In this document: in pieces, positions 52,445 through 60,158 of the stretch
Numbering within the stretch: position 1 is the first letter of the stretch
Layout of the letters: the number at the start of each line of letters is the position of its first letter
Origin: UBA1206 sp045600105
Lineage (GTDB): Bacteria; Bacillota; Clostridia; Oscillospirales; CAG-382
Length of the DNA stretch: 64,000 nucleotides
Reading direction: 5' to 3'
Assembly: GCA_045600105.1 (NCBI GenBank)
Contig: JAZRXG010000021.1
Coordinates: 15,554 to 79,553 of the forward strand
The notes under the pieces: generated by a model
Database searches by the model: none
What the model was told of the DNA's origin: nothing
Seen by the model: the letters and a program-made list of their open reading frames with translations, nothing else
Program-made: the position numbers and the translations under genes

Positions 52445-55084
52445 TCAGTCTGCGTACGGCACATACAGATATATGAAACCGGGCTGACCGTCCAGCCAGC
52501 TGTAACGCAGATCCAGCCAGAACGTATTGTGGAAGACCATATTGTATCCGTCAAGATCGGATAAACGGTCATAACCGTCAATGCGGAAGCGGTAATGCGG
52601 ATTTTCGTCGTTGTTTATTTCAAAAAGAGCCGCACCGTTTTCGTTGGTATAAACGTAGTCTATATCATTTCCGTTTTCATCGCATATCCAGATCTTGATG
52701 TTTTCTTTCGCAACGTCATAATCCTCATAGCCGCGCCTTGTTATATTCGTTCTTCCGGGGCCGCCGATATCCACGACAAATACCGCAATGGGTATCGGAG
52801 CGTTCTTGGGTATGGGCGTATAAGCGTACAGCGCCGTAAAATCGGATATCGAAAGAGATTCCGGCGTATAGTGCGATGACTGCGTATGATATGATTTGCC
52901 GTCCACGGTCACGGTACCCGTTGTCGGTGCCTTGCTTGAGTCGACCGAGATTATCTCACATGAAGACACGGACAGCGTGTAAACGTATTCCGTACCGTCT
53001 TTTGTAAGAGTAACGATACATTTCAGTCCGTGATCGTTCAATACGTTGTCCTGTACGCCGTCAAGGTAATAATCGAACGTGTCGGGCTTATTCGTTCCGA
53101 GATGCGAAAATACTTTTTGCTTGATTCCGGAGATCGCCGTATTATCAAGTCTTGCGTCCGTCAGCTTTATACTGTCGTCAACGCTGTCATAAATCAGCCC
53201 GTACTGCAGTTTGCCGATATCAAGGGAAGCAGTCCATTCGTTGCCGATCTGTGAAATAATATCAAGCGAAACAATGTCGTCTTTATCGACACCCGACAAA
53301 GCGATCACGCGTTCCCTGACCTCTTCCTCTGTCAGCGCTTTTCTGGGATCGCCCGATTTATAATCCCAAATGACCGTGCGGACCGTATCGGGATAATAAT
53401 CGTGATTCCAGTCTTTGTTCCATCCCGAAGGCTGCCTTTCGGCTTCGCAGTATATCGTAACGGAAAGAGATTTGGTGAACACATCTTTTCCGATGCTTAC
53501 AACGCCTTTCGGAATGTTTATGCTTTCAAGATGATTGCACAGGGCAAACGCGTAATTGTCGATGCTTGTCAAGCTGTCCGGAAGAGTAAGGTTCACAATA
53601 CCTTCACAGCATTCAAACGCGCTTACACCGATGGCGGTTATCCCCTCCGGAATGGTTACGCTCTTTATATTACGCTGCATATAGAACGCATAGCTGCCGA
53701 TTTCCGTGACCTTGTCACCGTCGGGGCTGAAAGACGGGATCATTACTTCCGTATCATCACAGTCTCCTCTGTAAACGGCACACGTTCCGTCGCCGTTCGA
53801 TATAAACTCAAGTCCTCTCGAGCCTTCGGATCTGACCGAATCGGGAGCGGCTTTGGTGAATGCCTCATTTCCTCCTTTTATGTCCATTGCATCCCACTGA
53901 TCTTTTGTTCCGCTGTAATTCACGGACTTAAGTGCGATGCATCCCTCGAACGCCCTATCACCGACAAACGTCACGCTTGCGGGAACGGTAACGGAAGTCA
54001 GGGATATGCAATTCCCGAAAGTTCCGCTTCCGATATACTCCACGCCGTCGGGAACGGTCACGCTTTCAAGAGCGGAGCAGTCGTAAAATGCGCTGCAGTC
54101 TATTTTTTCAACGCTGTTCGGAATCGAAATATCCTTCAGAGCGGGACATTTGCAGAAAGCCTCTATTTCTATGCTTTTCAAACCTTCCGTGAGAATAACG
54201 GTTTTAAGATTTTTGCATTCTTTGAAAGCATATATGTCTATGATTTCAACTTTATTCGGTATCTTTATGCTCTCAAGCATACTGCAGCCACAGAACGCGC
54301 TTTCACCGATACTTGTTACGCTGCTCGGAATGGTTATGCTTCTCAAAGACGCGCAGTCGCAGAACGCAAAAGCGTTGATCGCCGTCACCTTGTCGCCGTT
54401 CGGGCTGACGGACGGGATAACTATATCCGCGTCGGTGCAGTTTCCTATACCCGTCACGCTGCACGTTCCGTTTCCGTTCGATTTGAACGCGAGACTGCTC
54501 GATTCCTCGGGTTCGCTTGATTCCTCGGGTTCGCTTGATTCCTCGGACACGCTCGATTCCTCGGGTTCGCTTGATTCTTCGGGCACGCTTGATTCCTCGG
54601 GTTCGCTCGATTCCTCGGGCACGCTTGATTCCTCGGGTTCGCTTGATTCCTCGGGCTCGCTTGATTCCTCGGGCACGCTTGATTCCTCGGGTTCGCTTGA
54701 TTCCTCGGGTTCGCTTGATTCCTCGGGTTCGCTCGATTCCTCGGGTTCGCTCGATTCCTCAGGTTCGCTTGATTCTTCGGACACGCTCGATTCCACGGGT
54801 TCGCTTGATTCTTCGGACACGCTCGATTCTTCGCTTGCCGGTTCGGAGGACGAACCGTCGTCCGATGTTTCGGAAGTTATCGGAGGAACGGGCTCGGTCG
54901 GGCGTTTGATAAGTCCGTAAGCAAGGAAACCGAGCGTCACGACGACAACGATGCTTGCCGCGATCTTTGCGATGTTGGCGAACAGCACGCCTTTCGGTTT
55001 TTCGGATCTTTCCGTCGGTGCGGCTGCCGCGATATATTTGGGGTCAATGTCGCGCAGGGCGCGGAAGAGAGCTTCACCGTTCAT
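52445..55084 (-). CDS. Large membrane-anchored LRR protein with PepSY-like C-terminal region, sigma-coupled
   Basis: 879 residues. The short cytoplasmic tail MNGEALFRALRDIDPKYIAA, a membrane helix around 32-59, and an SSEPEE linker to about 205 are followed by BspA-type repeats in two blocks (about 225-410 and 440-560, e.g. SVTIPEGITAIGVSAFECC). Residues 590-720 contain two PepSY-like folds (EEEVRERVIALSGVDKDDI and YVYTLSVSSCEIISVD). A beta-rich C-terminal domain ends IYLYVPYAD. The first codon overlaps the sigma stop by four bases. The inferred role is a surface sensor controlling the sigma factor. Confidence 0.7.
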   Translation of the reverse strand: MNGEALFRALRDIDPKYIAAAAPTERSEKPKGVLFANIAKIAASIVVVVTLGFLAYGLIKRPTEPVPPITSETSDDGSSSEPASEESSVSEESSEPVESSVSEESSEPEESSEPEESSEPEESSEPEESSEPEESSVPEESSEPEESSEPEESSVPEESSEPEESSVPEESSEPEESSVSEESSEPEESSEPEESSSLAFKSNGNGTCSVTGIGNCTDADIVIPSVSPNGDKVTAINAFAFCDCASLRSITIPSSVTSIGESAFCGCSMLESIKIPNKVEIIDIYAFKECKNLKTVILTEGLKSIEIEAFCKCPALKDISIPNSVEKIDCSAFYDCSALESVTVPDGVEYIGSGTFGNCISLTSVTVPASVTFVGDRAFEGCIALKSVNYSGTKDQWDAMDIKGGNEAFTKAAPDSVRSEGSRGLEFISNGDGTCAVYRGDCDDTEVMIPSFSPDGDKVTEIGSYAFYMQRNIKSVTIPEGITAIGVSAFECCEGIVNLTLPDSLTSIDNYAFALCNHLESINIPKGVVSIGKDVFTKSLSVTIYCEAERQPSGWNKDWNHDYYPDTVRTVIWDYKSGDPRKALTEEEVRERVIALSGVDKDDIVSLDIISQIGNEWTASLDIGKLQYGLIYDSVDDSIKLTDARLDNTAISGIKQKVFSHLGTNKPDTFDYYLDGVQDNVLNDHGLKCIVTLTKDGTEYVYTLSVSSCEIISVDSSKAPTTGTVTVDGKSYHTQSSHYTPESLSISDFTALYAYTPIPKNAPIPIAVFVVDIGGPGRTNITRRGYEDYDVAKENIKIWICDENGNDIDYVYTNENGAALFEINNDENPHYRFRIDGYDRLSDLDGYNMVFHNTFWLDLRYSWLDGQPGFIYLYVPYAD
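54493..54835 (-). repeat. 18-base tandem repeats encoding the SSEPEE linker
   Basis: About 19 units of the form gattcctcgggttcgctt, nearly identical in DNA. They encode SSEPEE/SSVPEE and are prone to length change by slippage. Confidence 0.92.
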
Positions 55085-55635
55085 ACTTCGATCCCCTCCT
55101 TTTCAAGATATTCCTTCAATTTGCCGCGTATCCTCATGAGCGTCGTTCTGACGCCGCTTTCGCTCATAGAAAGGTCCGACGCTATCTCGGATACGCTGCA
55201 CGCGTACCAGTAGCGGCGAAGGAACACGGTACGCTTGCTTTTTGACAGCGTACCGAGGAAAGAATTGAGCGCGTCGCGCAGCGCGATCGTGTCGGCGGCG
55301 TTGTCGTCCTTTCCCGGGACGCACTCCTCGAGTTCTTCGTAGATCAGCGGCATTTCGTTGCCGCCGCGTTTCTCGGCGTGAAGCGCGTCATACCTGTCGA
55401 GCGCGAGATTGCTGCTTATTTTCCCGACGTAGGGCCCGAGCGGATCGGGCTCGTTCGGGGGTATGCTGTCCCACGTTTTCATATACGTGTCATTCACGAC
55501 TTCGTCGGCGTATCCGTCGTCACCGAGTATGTGATATGCTATGTAATGACAGTATCTGCCGTATTTTGCGTCCGTCTCGCTTATCGCCTGTTCGTTTCTG
55601 GCGAGATACAGCCCGACTATCTGTTTGTCGTTCAT
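55081..55635 (-). CDS. ECF-type sigma factor (copy 2)
   Basis: 184 residues, the same length as copy 1. Region 2: CHYIAYHILGDDGYADEVVNDTYMKTWDSIP. Region 4: RYWYACSVSEIASDLSMSESGVRTTLMRIRGKLKEYL. The region 4 recognition helix differs from copy 1 (SESGVRTTLMRIRG against TEGSVKTMLSRTRR), so the two may prefer slightly different -35 elements. Overlaps the LRR gene by four bases. Confidence 0.93.
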   Translation of the reverse strand: MNDKQIVGLYLARNEQAISETDAKYGRYCHYIAYHILGDDGYADEVVNDTYMKTWDSIPPNEPDPLGPYVGKISSNLALDRYDALHAEKRGGNEMPLIYEELEECVPGKDDNAADTIALRDALNSFLGTLSKSKRTVFLRRYWYACSVSEIASDLSMSESGVRTTLMRIRGKLKEYLEKEGIEV

Positions 55636-55694
55636 TTTTTCTCCTTTCCCGTTTTTTGGGTTTCAAAAGACGTCTTTTTTTGCCTTCACCCCAT

Positions 55695-55723
55695 ATAACG
55701 GAAAACGCGTGAGAAACGTCGCA
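55695..55723 (-). promoter_or_regulatory. Putative ECF-type promoter of sigma copy 2
   Basis: Minus strand TGCGAC, 17-base spacer, CGTTAT. Same geometry as the site before copy 1. Confidence 0.55.
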
Positions 55724-55752
55724 CTTTTTTTGAAATTTTTTTTATTTTTTTC

Positions 55753-55782
55753 ATTATACCCCACAAAAAAGCCCGAAATCAA
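55753..55782 (-). promoter_or_regulatory. Sigma-A type promoter of sigma copy 2
   Basis: Minus strand TTGATT, 18-base spacer, TATAAT. Confidence 0.6.
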
Positions 55783-55882
55783 GTTTTTTCTTTGTTCTTT
55801 TCCTTGATTTCGGCAATATATCTGCTATAATCCGTATATGGGAAACAAAAAAGCCCTTTGCGAGGGCAAAAGGGCTTTGGAT

Positions 55883-57256
55883 TTACATTTTTCTGATCTT
55901 TCCGCGTTTGAAACGGCTGTAAACGATGGCGAACGCCGCCGAGAACATCACCGCGTTGATCCCCCACGCGATGGTGTAGACAAGCATTATCGTGCGGAAG
56001 GACTCGAAATGAGGGTAGACGACCTGCATCCAGAACGTTCTGAAAAGGATGGTGGAACAAATATTGCCCACCATTGTGAACGCCGAGTAGCCGAACGAGT
56101 TGAGGGACGACGCAAGCACGTTGTTGTAGGCGTTCACGCCGCACCAAAGCAGCACGTGCTGCATGCGGAGCACGGCGTATTCAAGCGCTTCCGGCTTGTC
56201 GGGTACGCAGAGGCGCACAAGCGGACAGCGGAAAAGATACAGCGCAAAGCTGAGGACGACTGTTATGGATACGGAATACGCCATGACGGTGAAGATCGAC
56301 TTTTTCACCCGTTCTCTGTTATCCGCGCCGAGGTTCTGACCGACCATCGTCTGAGCCGTGATGCCGAACCCCGAAATGAACGACGATACCGCCGATTCGA
56401 CGCTTATCGCTGCGGAATGTCCCGCTATGGCGACCGCTCCGTAAGCGTTTATTCCCTTCTGCACCTGCACGTTGGCGATGCCGTACAGCGAACCGTTGAA
56501 GCCCGACGGTATGCCGTAGCGCAGTATCTTGCCGAATATTTCTTTTCTGAACGTGAGGGAGCGGAAGTCGAGTCTGTACGATTCGTTCAGCTTCGTGAGA
56601 CGTCTTACCGTGAGGAACGCGCCGAGGACCTGAGACGCCACGGTTGCGACTGCCACGGCGATCACTTTGTTTTCGAGAACGAGGCAGAGCACGATATTGA
56701 GCACGGCGTTGAAAGCGCCCGCGCAGATTATATAAATGGTCGGGCGTTTTGAGTCGCCCGTGACCTGCAGAGTCGACGCGCCGAAGTTGTAGACGGTTAT
56801 CGCCGGAACGGAAAGAAAATAGATGAAGGCGTAGGTCCTTGCGCCGTCAATGCAGTCGGCGGGGCATTTTGTGACATCCAGAAACGGCGAAACGAACGGA
56901 AGGGCGATACACGACGCCGCGATGCCGATGCCTGCCGCGCTTATCATTGCGGTGCTGATGACGTCTTTCGAGCGTTTGTCGTCACACGCTCCTATCGACC
57001 GCGCGAGCACTACCGTTCCGCCCGCTCCGAGGCCGACGAAAAAGCCGACGACGAGCGATACCATATTGGTGCAGGCTGCGACTGAAGCAACGGCGACGCT
57101 GCCCGCCATCTGTCCGAGCACCACCTGATCGGTGACGTTGAACAGGTTCTGCAGCAGGCTTCCGATTATCAGAGGGATGGCGTAGGCAAAAATGTTCCTC
57201 GTCATATTCCCACGGGTCATATCTATTTTTTCGGATTTAAGCAATTTCTTTACCAT
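55883..57256 (-). CDS. MATE-family multidrug/metabolite exporter
   Basis: 457 residues, about twelve membrane helices. IPLIIGSLLQNLFNVTDQVVLGQM at the N-terminus and FISGFGITAQTMVGQNLGADN near the middle are typical of DinF/NorM-type MATE proteins. They export cationic compounds using Na+ or H+ gradients. Substrate unknown. It has its own promoter and is divergent from the GAF-domain gene. Confidence 0.92.
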   Translation of the reverse strand: MVKKLLKSEKIDMTRGNMTRNIFAYAIPLIIGSLLQNLFNVTDQVVLGQMAGSVAVASVAACTNMVSLVVGFFVGLGAGGTVVLARSIGACDDKRSKDVISTAMISAAGIGIAASCIALPFVSPFLDVTKCPADCIDGARTYAFIYFLSVPAITVYNFGASTLQVTGDSKRPTIYIICAGAFNAVLNIVLCLVLENKVIAVAVATVASQVLGAFLTVRRLTKLNESYRLDFRSLTFRKEIFGKILRYGIPSGFNGSLYGIANVQVQKGINAYGAVAIAGHSAAISVESAVSSFISGFGITAQTMVGQNLGADNRERVKKSIFTVMAYSVSITVVLSFALYLFRCPLVRLCVPDKPEALEYAVLRMQHVLLWCGVNAYNNVLASSLNSFGYSAFTMVGNICSTILFRTFWMQVVYPHFESFRTIMLVYTIAWGINAVMFSAAFAIVYSRFKRGKIRKM

Positions 57257-57297
57257 GATGCGGCTTTCCCCGACGTGATATTCATAATACGCCCTTC

Positions 57298-57325
57298 ATT
57301 ATAGCCGTGACGCAAAAAAAGTCAA
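57298..57325 (-). promoter_or_regulatory. Sigma-A promoter of the MATE gene
   Basis: Minus strand TTGACT, 16-base spacer, TATAAT. Confidence 0.75.
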
Positions 57326-57348
57326 CACAAAAAACGGAGGAAAACGAA

Positions 57349-57792
57349 ATGAAAGACTTGTCTCTTACCGCAAAAATAAAATCGCTTACCGAAGGGTACG
57401 ACAACACCGTCGGCAGCCTTGCCAACGTGTCTTCCCTGCTTTATATGACGCTCGACGACGTCAGTTGGGTCGGGTTCTATCTGCTGAAAAACGGCGTTCT
57501 CGAGCTCGGGCCGTTTCAGGGCAAGCCCGCCTGTATGTCCATCCCCGTCGGAAAAGGCGTGTGCGGCAATGCCGCCGAGAAAAACGAGACGATACTCGTG
57601 AAGAACGTCCACGAGTTCCCGGGGCATATCGCCTGCGACCCCGACTCGAAGTCGGAGCTGGTGATCCCGCTTCGCAAAAACGGGAACGTGGCCGGCGTCC
57701 TCGATATCGACAGCGCATCTTTCGACCGCTTTGACGAAAACGACGCGGAAACGCTCGGCGCCGCGTGCGGGTATATAGAAACGCTTTTGTGA
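57349..57792 (+). CDS. Free methionine-(R)-sulfoxide reductase (GAF domain)
   Basis: 147 residues from the ATG at 57349 (cggagg upstream). Motifs SWVGFYLLKNGVLELGPFQG, KPACMSIPVGKGVCGNAAEK and FPGHIACDPDSKSELVIPL hold the three Cys of fRMsr enzymes. GVLDIDSASFDRFDE closes the fold. It reduces free methionine-(R)-sulfoxide, an oxidative-damage repair function in the cytoplasm. Confidence 0.94.
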   Translation: MKDLSLTAKIKSLTEGYDNTVGSLANVSSLLYMTLDDVSWVGFYLLKNGVLELGPFQGKPACMSIPVGKGVCGNAAEKNETILVKNVHEFPGHIACDPDSKSELVIPLRKNGNVAGVLDIDSASFDRFDENDAETLGAACGYIETLL

Positions 57793-57793
57793 A

Positions 57794-58024
57794 TCATGCG
57801 CCGTTCCCGACGTCTTCGAAGAAGTCGTCGACGGTGATACCGAGTATTTTCGCAAGGTTCGGGAGCAGCGTGATATCGGGGCAGCACAGATTCCCTTCCC
57901 ACTTGCAGACCGCCTGCGCCGAAACGCCAAGGAGGGCGCCGAATTCCTTCATCGACAGATTTTTTGCGCTTCGATATGCCTTTATCTTTTCAGCGATGGT
58001 CACGCGGTATATTTTTCCCGTCAT
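57794..58024 (-). CDS. Small XRE-type helix-turn-helix regulator
   Basis: 76 residues, essentially one HTH: IAEKIKAYRSAKNLSMKEFGALLGVSAQAVCKWEGNLCCPDI, then LPNLAKILGITVDDFFE. Its start overlaps the stop of the ABC-ATPase gene by four bases, so both are made from one mRNA. It may repress the shared promoter through the palindrome at 60010; this is inference. Confidence 0.88.
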   Translation of the reverse strand: MTGKIYRVTIAEKIKAYRSAKNLSMKEFGALLGVSAQAVCKWEGNLCCPDITLLPNLAKILGITVDDFFEDVGNGA

Positions 58025-59823
58025 CCCACGTCACCGCCGTTTATCAGCTTTATTTTCCGCATACGGTTTATCACCGCTTTCAGCTCCTGCTTTCGCGGAA
58101 GGTCAAGAAATCTCTCGGTAGTGGTGAAAAAGCTTGAAAACACCGTGTCGAGCCCATCTTTTTCGATAACGTCGTAGAGCTCGTCTATCCTTCGGTCAAG
58201 CTCGATCCTGTGTTCGGAGGCATGCGTTTCGAGATAGCGGAGCATATAGCCGAGGGAATCAAGCTGTCGTTTTGTGACAACGTCGTGAAGCCCGCGGATA
58301 TCGATATATTCGTCGCCGATTATGATGAATCCCATATCGGACACTTCGAGTCTTTCGCTGCCGATACCGTTCGGGTATGACGTGAAGCCGTCGGCGTACA
58401 GCACTCTGTTCTGCGTCCACACCGCAGGCGGCGGCAGTTCCGAAGTGACACCGTGGAAGGCGCATATTGCCTTTGATCTTTCCGTCACGTCACGGATGAG
58501 AAAATCGTCCATCATATAAATCCGGTCAGCGACCGAAAGATATTCGCCGCTTCCGCCGATGACAAGGATAGTTGATACTCCTTTTGACCGATACAGTTCG
58601 TTCACGCGGTCGGTGAACGGCGTTATCGGCTCTTTTTCTATCAGTTCCTTCATCATTTTGTCGCGTATCATAAAGTTCGTGGCACTTCTGTCCTCGTCGA
58701 TGAGCAGAAGCCCCGCGCCGCATTCCACCGCTTCCATGATGTTTGCCGCCTGAGATGTCGAGCCCGAGGCGTGTTCGGTGGAAAAATCACTCGTGTCTCC
58801 TCCCGGCAGCCATTTGATGAACGGCGAGATGTTGACGCTTTTCACGCTTCTCCCGTCCTCGGCGGATATGGTGACCGCACTTTCGTCCGTGATGCAGAGC
58901 TCGCGTCCGTCGCCGAGAATGTGATCATAGATACCTGCGGAGATTGCGTCAAGCAGGGTCGATTTTCCCGAGTAGCCGCCGCCGGTGATGACGGTGACTC
59001 CTTTTTTTATGCCCATTCCGCGCACTCCGCAGATTTCTATTTCATCTTCAGGCGTTGACTGAAACGGAACAGCATTTTCCATAGGCAGGTCCGTACCTTT
59101 TGAACGCGGAAGAATACTGCCGTTGGCAATGAACGCACAGTAGTTGCTTCCTTTCAGCCAAGCGCGGATGGATACCTGTTTTTCGGCAAGTTCAAGAGAC
59201 GCGTTCAGCTTCCGCGCGTCGAACTCCGAAACGAACATATCGACGGCTTCGGGCAGGTCACGGCAGAGCATCTGCACCGTTTTGCGGAGTTTTCTTTTCG
59301 GAAGCTGCACCTGCATCCTGATGCACAGACACATCTTCGGCGGACGCGGAACGCCGTCGTCAAGCAGATACACGGTATTTCCTCCGCCGTTTTCATAGTC
59401 CTTCTGCGGGCAGAGCGCGAAAAACGCCGTATTCCGCACGAGTACCTCGCCGCCCGGATGATAAAGATAATATTTGCCGTTTTCGTCATCGGGGCGTGAA
59501 CGGTTATACAGCCCCTCGTTGAGCGAATCGATATAAGGCGCGAATTCCCGCAGGCAATGGTCCGCCGCGGCGGAAGTGATCCTTTCGATCCCGAGCTTTT
59601 CGACCGGGATATGCCACGTCAGCGTCGGCTTATCCTTCGCGAGCTTGTGCGTGGGCTCGACGTCAAAAGAAATATCATCGTGATAAAACGTGTTCAGAAA
59701 GTCTTTGTATTCCAGCTGCTGCGGATAGTTTGCCGGATATACTATGGTCTCACCTTCATACATTTCCTTATACGTCGCAGTGTTATTCTCCATTTTGAGA
59801 AGATAATTCTTCAATCGTTTCAT
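58021..59823 (-). CDS. ABC-ATPase domain protein (PF09818-like), attenuated
   Basis: 600 residues from the ATG at 59823, chosen because agaggga lies seven bases upstream. The N-terminal part is family-specific (YKDFLNTFYHDDISFDVEPTHK). Walker A is TGGGYSGKSTLLDAI near residue 300, the signature-like region SGSTSQAANIMEAVE, and Walker B LLLIDEDRSATNFMIRD. No membrane segment is present, so it is not a transporter ATPase by itself. Function of the family is unknown to me. A leader peptide and two terminators precede it, the arrangement seen for ribosome-drug-inducible genes. An XRE regulator follows with a four-base overlap. Confidence 0.85.
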   Translation of the reverse strand: MKRLKNYLLKMENNTATYKEMYEGETIVYPANYPQQLEYKDFLNTFYHDDISFDVEPTHKLAKDKPTLTWHIPVEKLGIERITSAAADHCLREFAPYIDSLNEGLYNRSRPDDENGKYYLYHPGGEVLVRNTAFFALCPQKDYENGGGNTVYLLDDGVPRPPKMCLCIRMQVQLPKRKLRKTVQMLCRDLPEAVDMFVSEFDARKLNASLELAEKQVSIRAWLKGSNYCAFIANGSILPRSKGTDLPMENAVPFQSTPEDEIEICGVRGMGIKKGVTVITGGGYSGKSTLLDAISAGIYDHILGDGRELCITDESAVTISAEDGRSVKSVNISPFIKWLPGGDTSDFSTEHASGSTSQAANIMEAVECGAGLLLIDEDRSATNFMIRDKMMKELIEKEPITPFTDRVNELYRSKGVSTILVIGGSGEYLSVADRIYMMDDFLIRDVTERSKAICAFHGVTSELPPPAVWTQNRVLYADGFTSYPNGIGSERLEVSDMGFIIIGDEYIDIRGLHDVVTKRQLDSLGYMLRYLETHASEHRIELDRRIDELYDVIEKDGLDTVFSSFFTTTERFLDLPRKQELKAVINRMRKIKLINGGDVG

Positions 59824-59840
59824 TGGCATTCCCTCTTTAT

Positions 59841-59867
59841 AAAACAAAAAGCACCCTTTCGGGTGCA
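59841..59867 (-). terminator. Second leader terminator (T2) before the ABC-ATPase gene
   Basis: gcaccc-gaaa-gggtgc hairpin followed on the minus strand by tttttgtttt, 18 bases before the start codon. Confidence 0.85.
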
Positions 59868-59880
59868 AAGATTCTACGCA

Positions 59881-59909
59881 AACAAAAAGCGCACCCGTGT
59901 CGGATGCGC
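59881..59909 (-). terminator. First leader terminator (T1) before the ABC-ATPase gene
   Basis: gcgca(t)ccg-aca-cgg(g)tgcgc hairpin followed by tttttgttt. Part of its 5' arm and loop is complementary to codons 7-9 of the leader peptide. Confidence 0.85.
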
Positions 59910-59929
59910 CGAAATATTGCCGTCTTCGT

Positions 59930-59983
59930 TCAGGCACAAAAAGACGACGTACAAGACATCCGACAAATATTGGCGTTTTTCAT
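59930..59983 (-). CDS. Leader peptide of the ABC-ATPase operon
   Basis: 17 residues, MKNANICRMSCTSSFCA, with three Cys. aaaggag lies nine bases before the ATG and the stop is 21 bases before T1. The codons for Cys7-Arg8-Met9 (TGTCGGATG) are perfectly complementary to catccgaca in T1, so ribosome position on this frame could decide whether T1 forms. Typical of translation-coupled attenuators. Confidence 0.65.
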   Translation of the reverse strand: MKNANICRMSCTSSFCA

Positions 59984-60009
59984 AACGATCGTCTCCTTTG
60001 TGTTAATTT

Positions 60010-60022
60010 GTAATCTGATTAC
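60010..60022 (-). promoter_or_regulatory. Palindromic operator candidate at the transcription start
   Basis: gtaatc-t-gattac, a perfect 6-1-6 palindrome placed just downstream of the -10 box, where a repressor such as the operon's own XRE protein could bind. Confidence 0.5.
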
Positions 60023-60028
60023 TTTAAC

Positions 60029-60056
60029 AGTATATCAGATTTTTATCCGTTGTCAA
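60029..60056 (-). promoter_or_regulatory. Sigma-A promoter of the attenuated ABC-ATPase operon
   Basis: Minus strand TTGACA, 16-base spacer, TATACT. Confidence 0.8.
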
Positions 60057-60077
60057 TAATAAAATCGAAAAATAACG

Positions 60078-60092
60078 TCAACCGTCGGTTGA
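60078..60092. promoter_or_regulatory. Perfect 15-bp palindrome upstream of the promoter
   Basis: tcaaccg-t-cggttga, 7-1-7, about 22 bases above the -35 box. It could be an activator site or part of a terminator for the gene at 60159. Confidence 0.45.
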
Positions 60093-60116
60093 TGATTTTT
60101 CCGCAAAAAAGCAGAA

Positions 60117-60145
60117 CACCCGTCCGTAACAAACGAACGGGTGCG
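60117..60145 (-). terminator. Terminator of the phosphatase operon
   Basis: cacccgt/acgggtg stem, followed on the minus strand by tctgctttttt. Confidence 0.7.
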
Positions 60146-60158
60146 CGGCTTATTATGA

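Noticed and set aside
54493..54835. Regular 18-base repeats that could be mistaken for a CRISPR array
   Set aside because: Repeats are contiguous without spacers, in frame, and encode SSEPEE. No cas gene is present.
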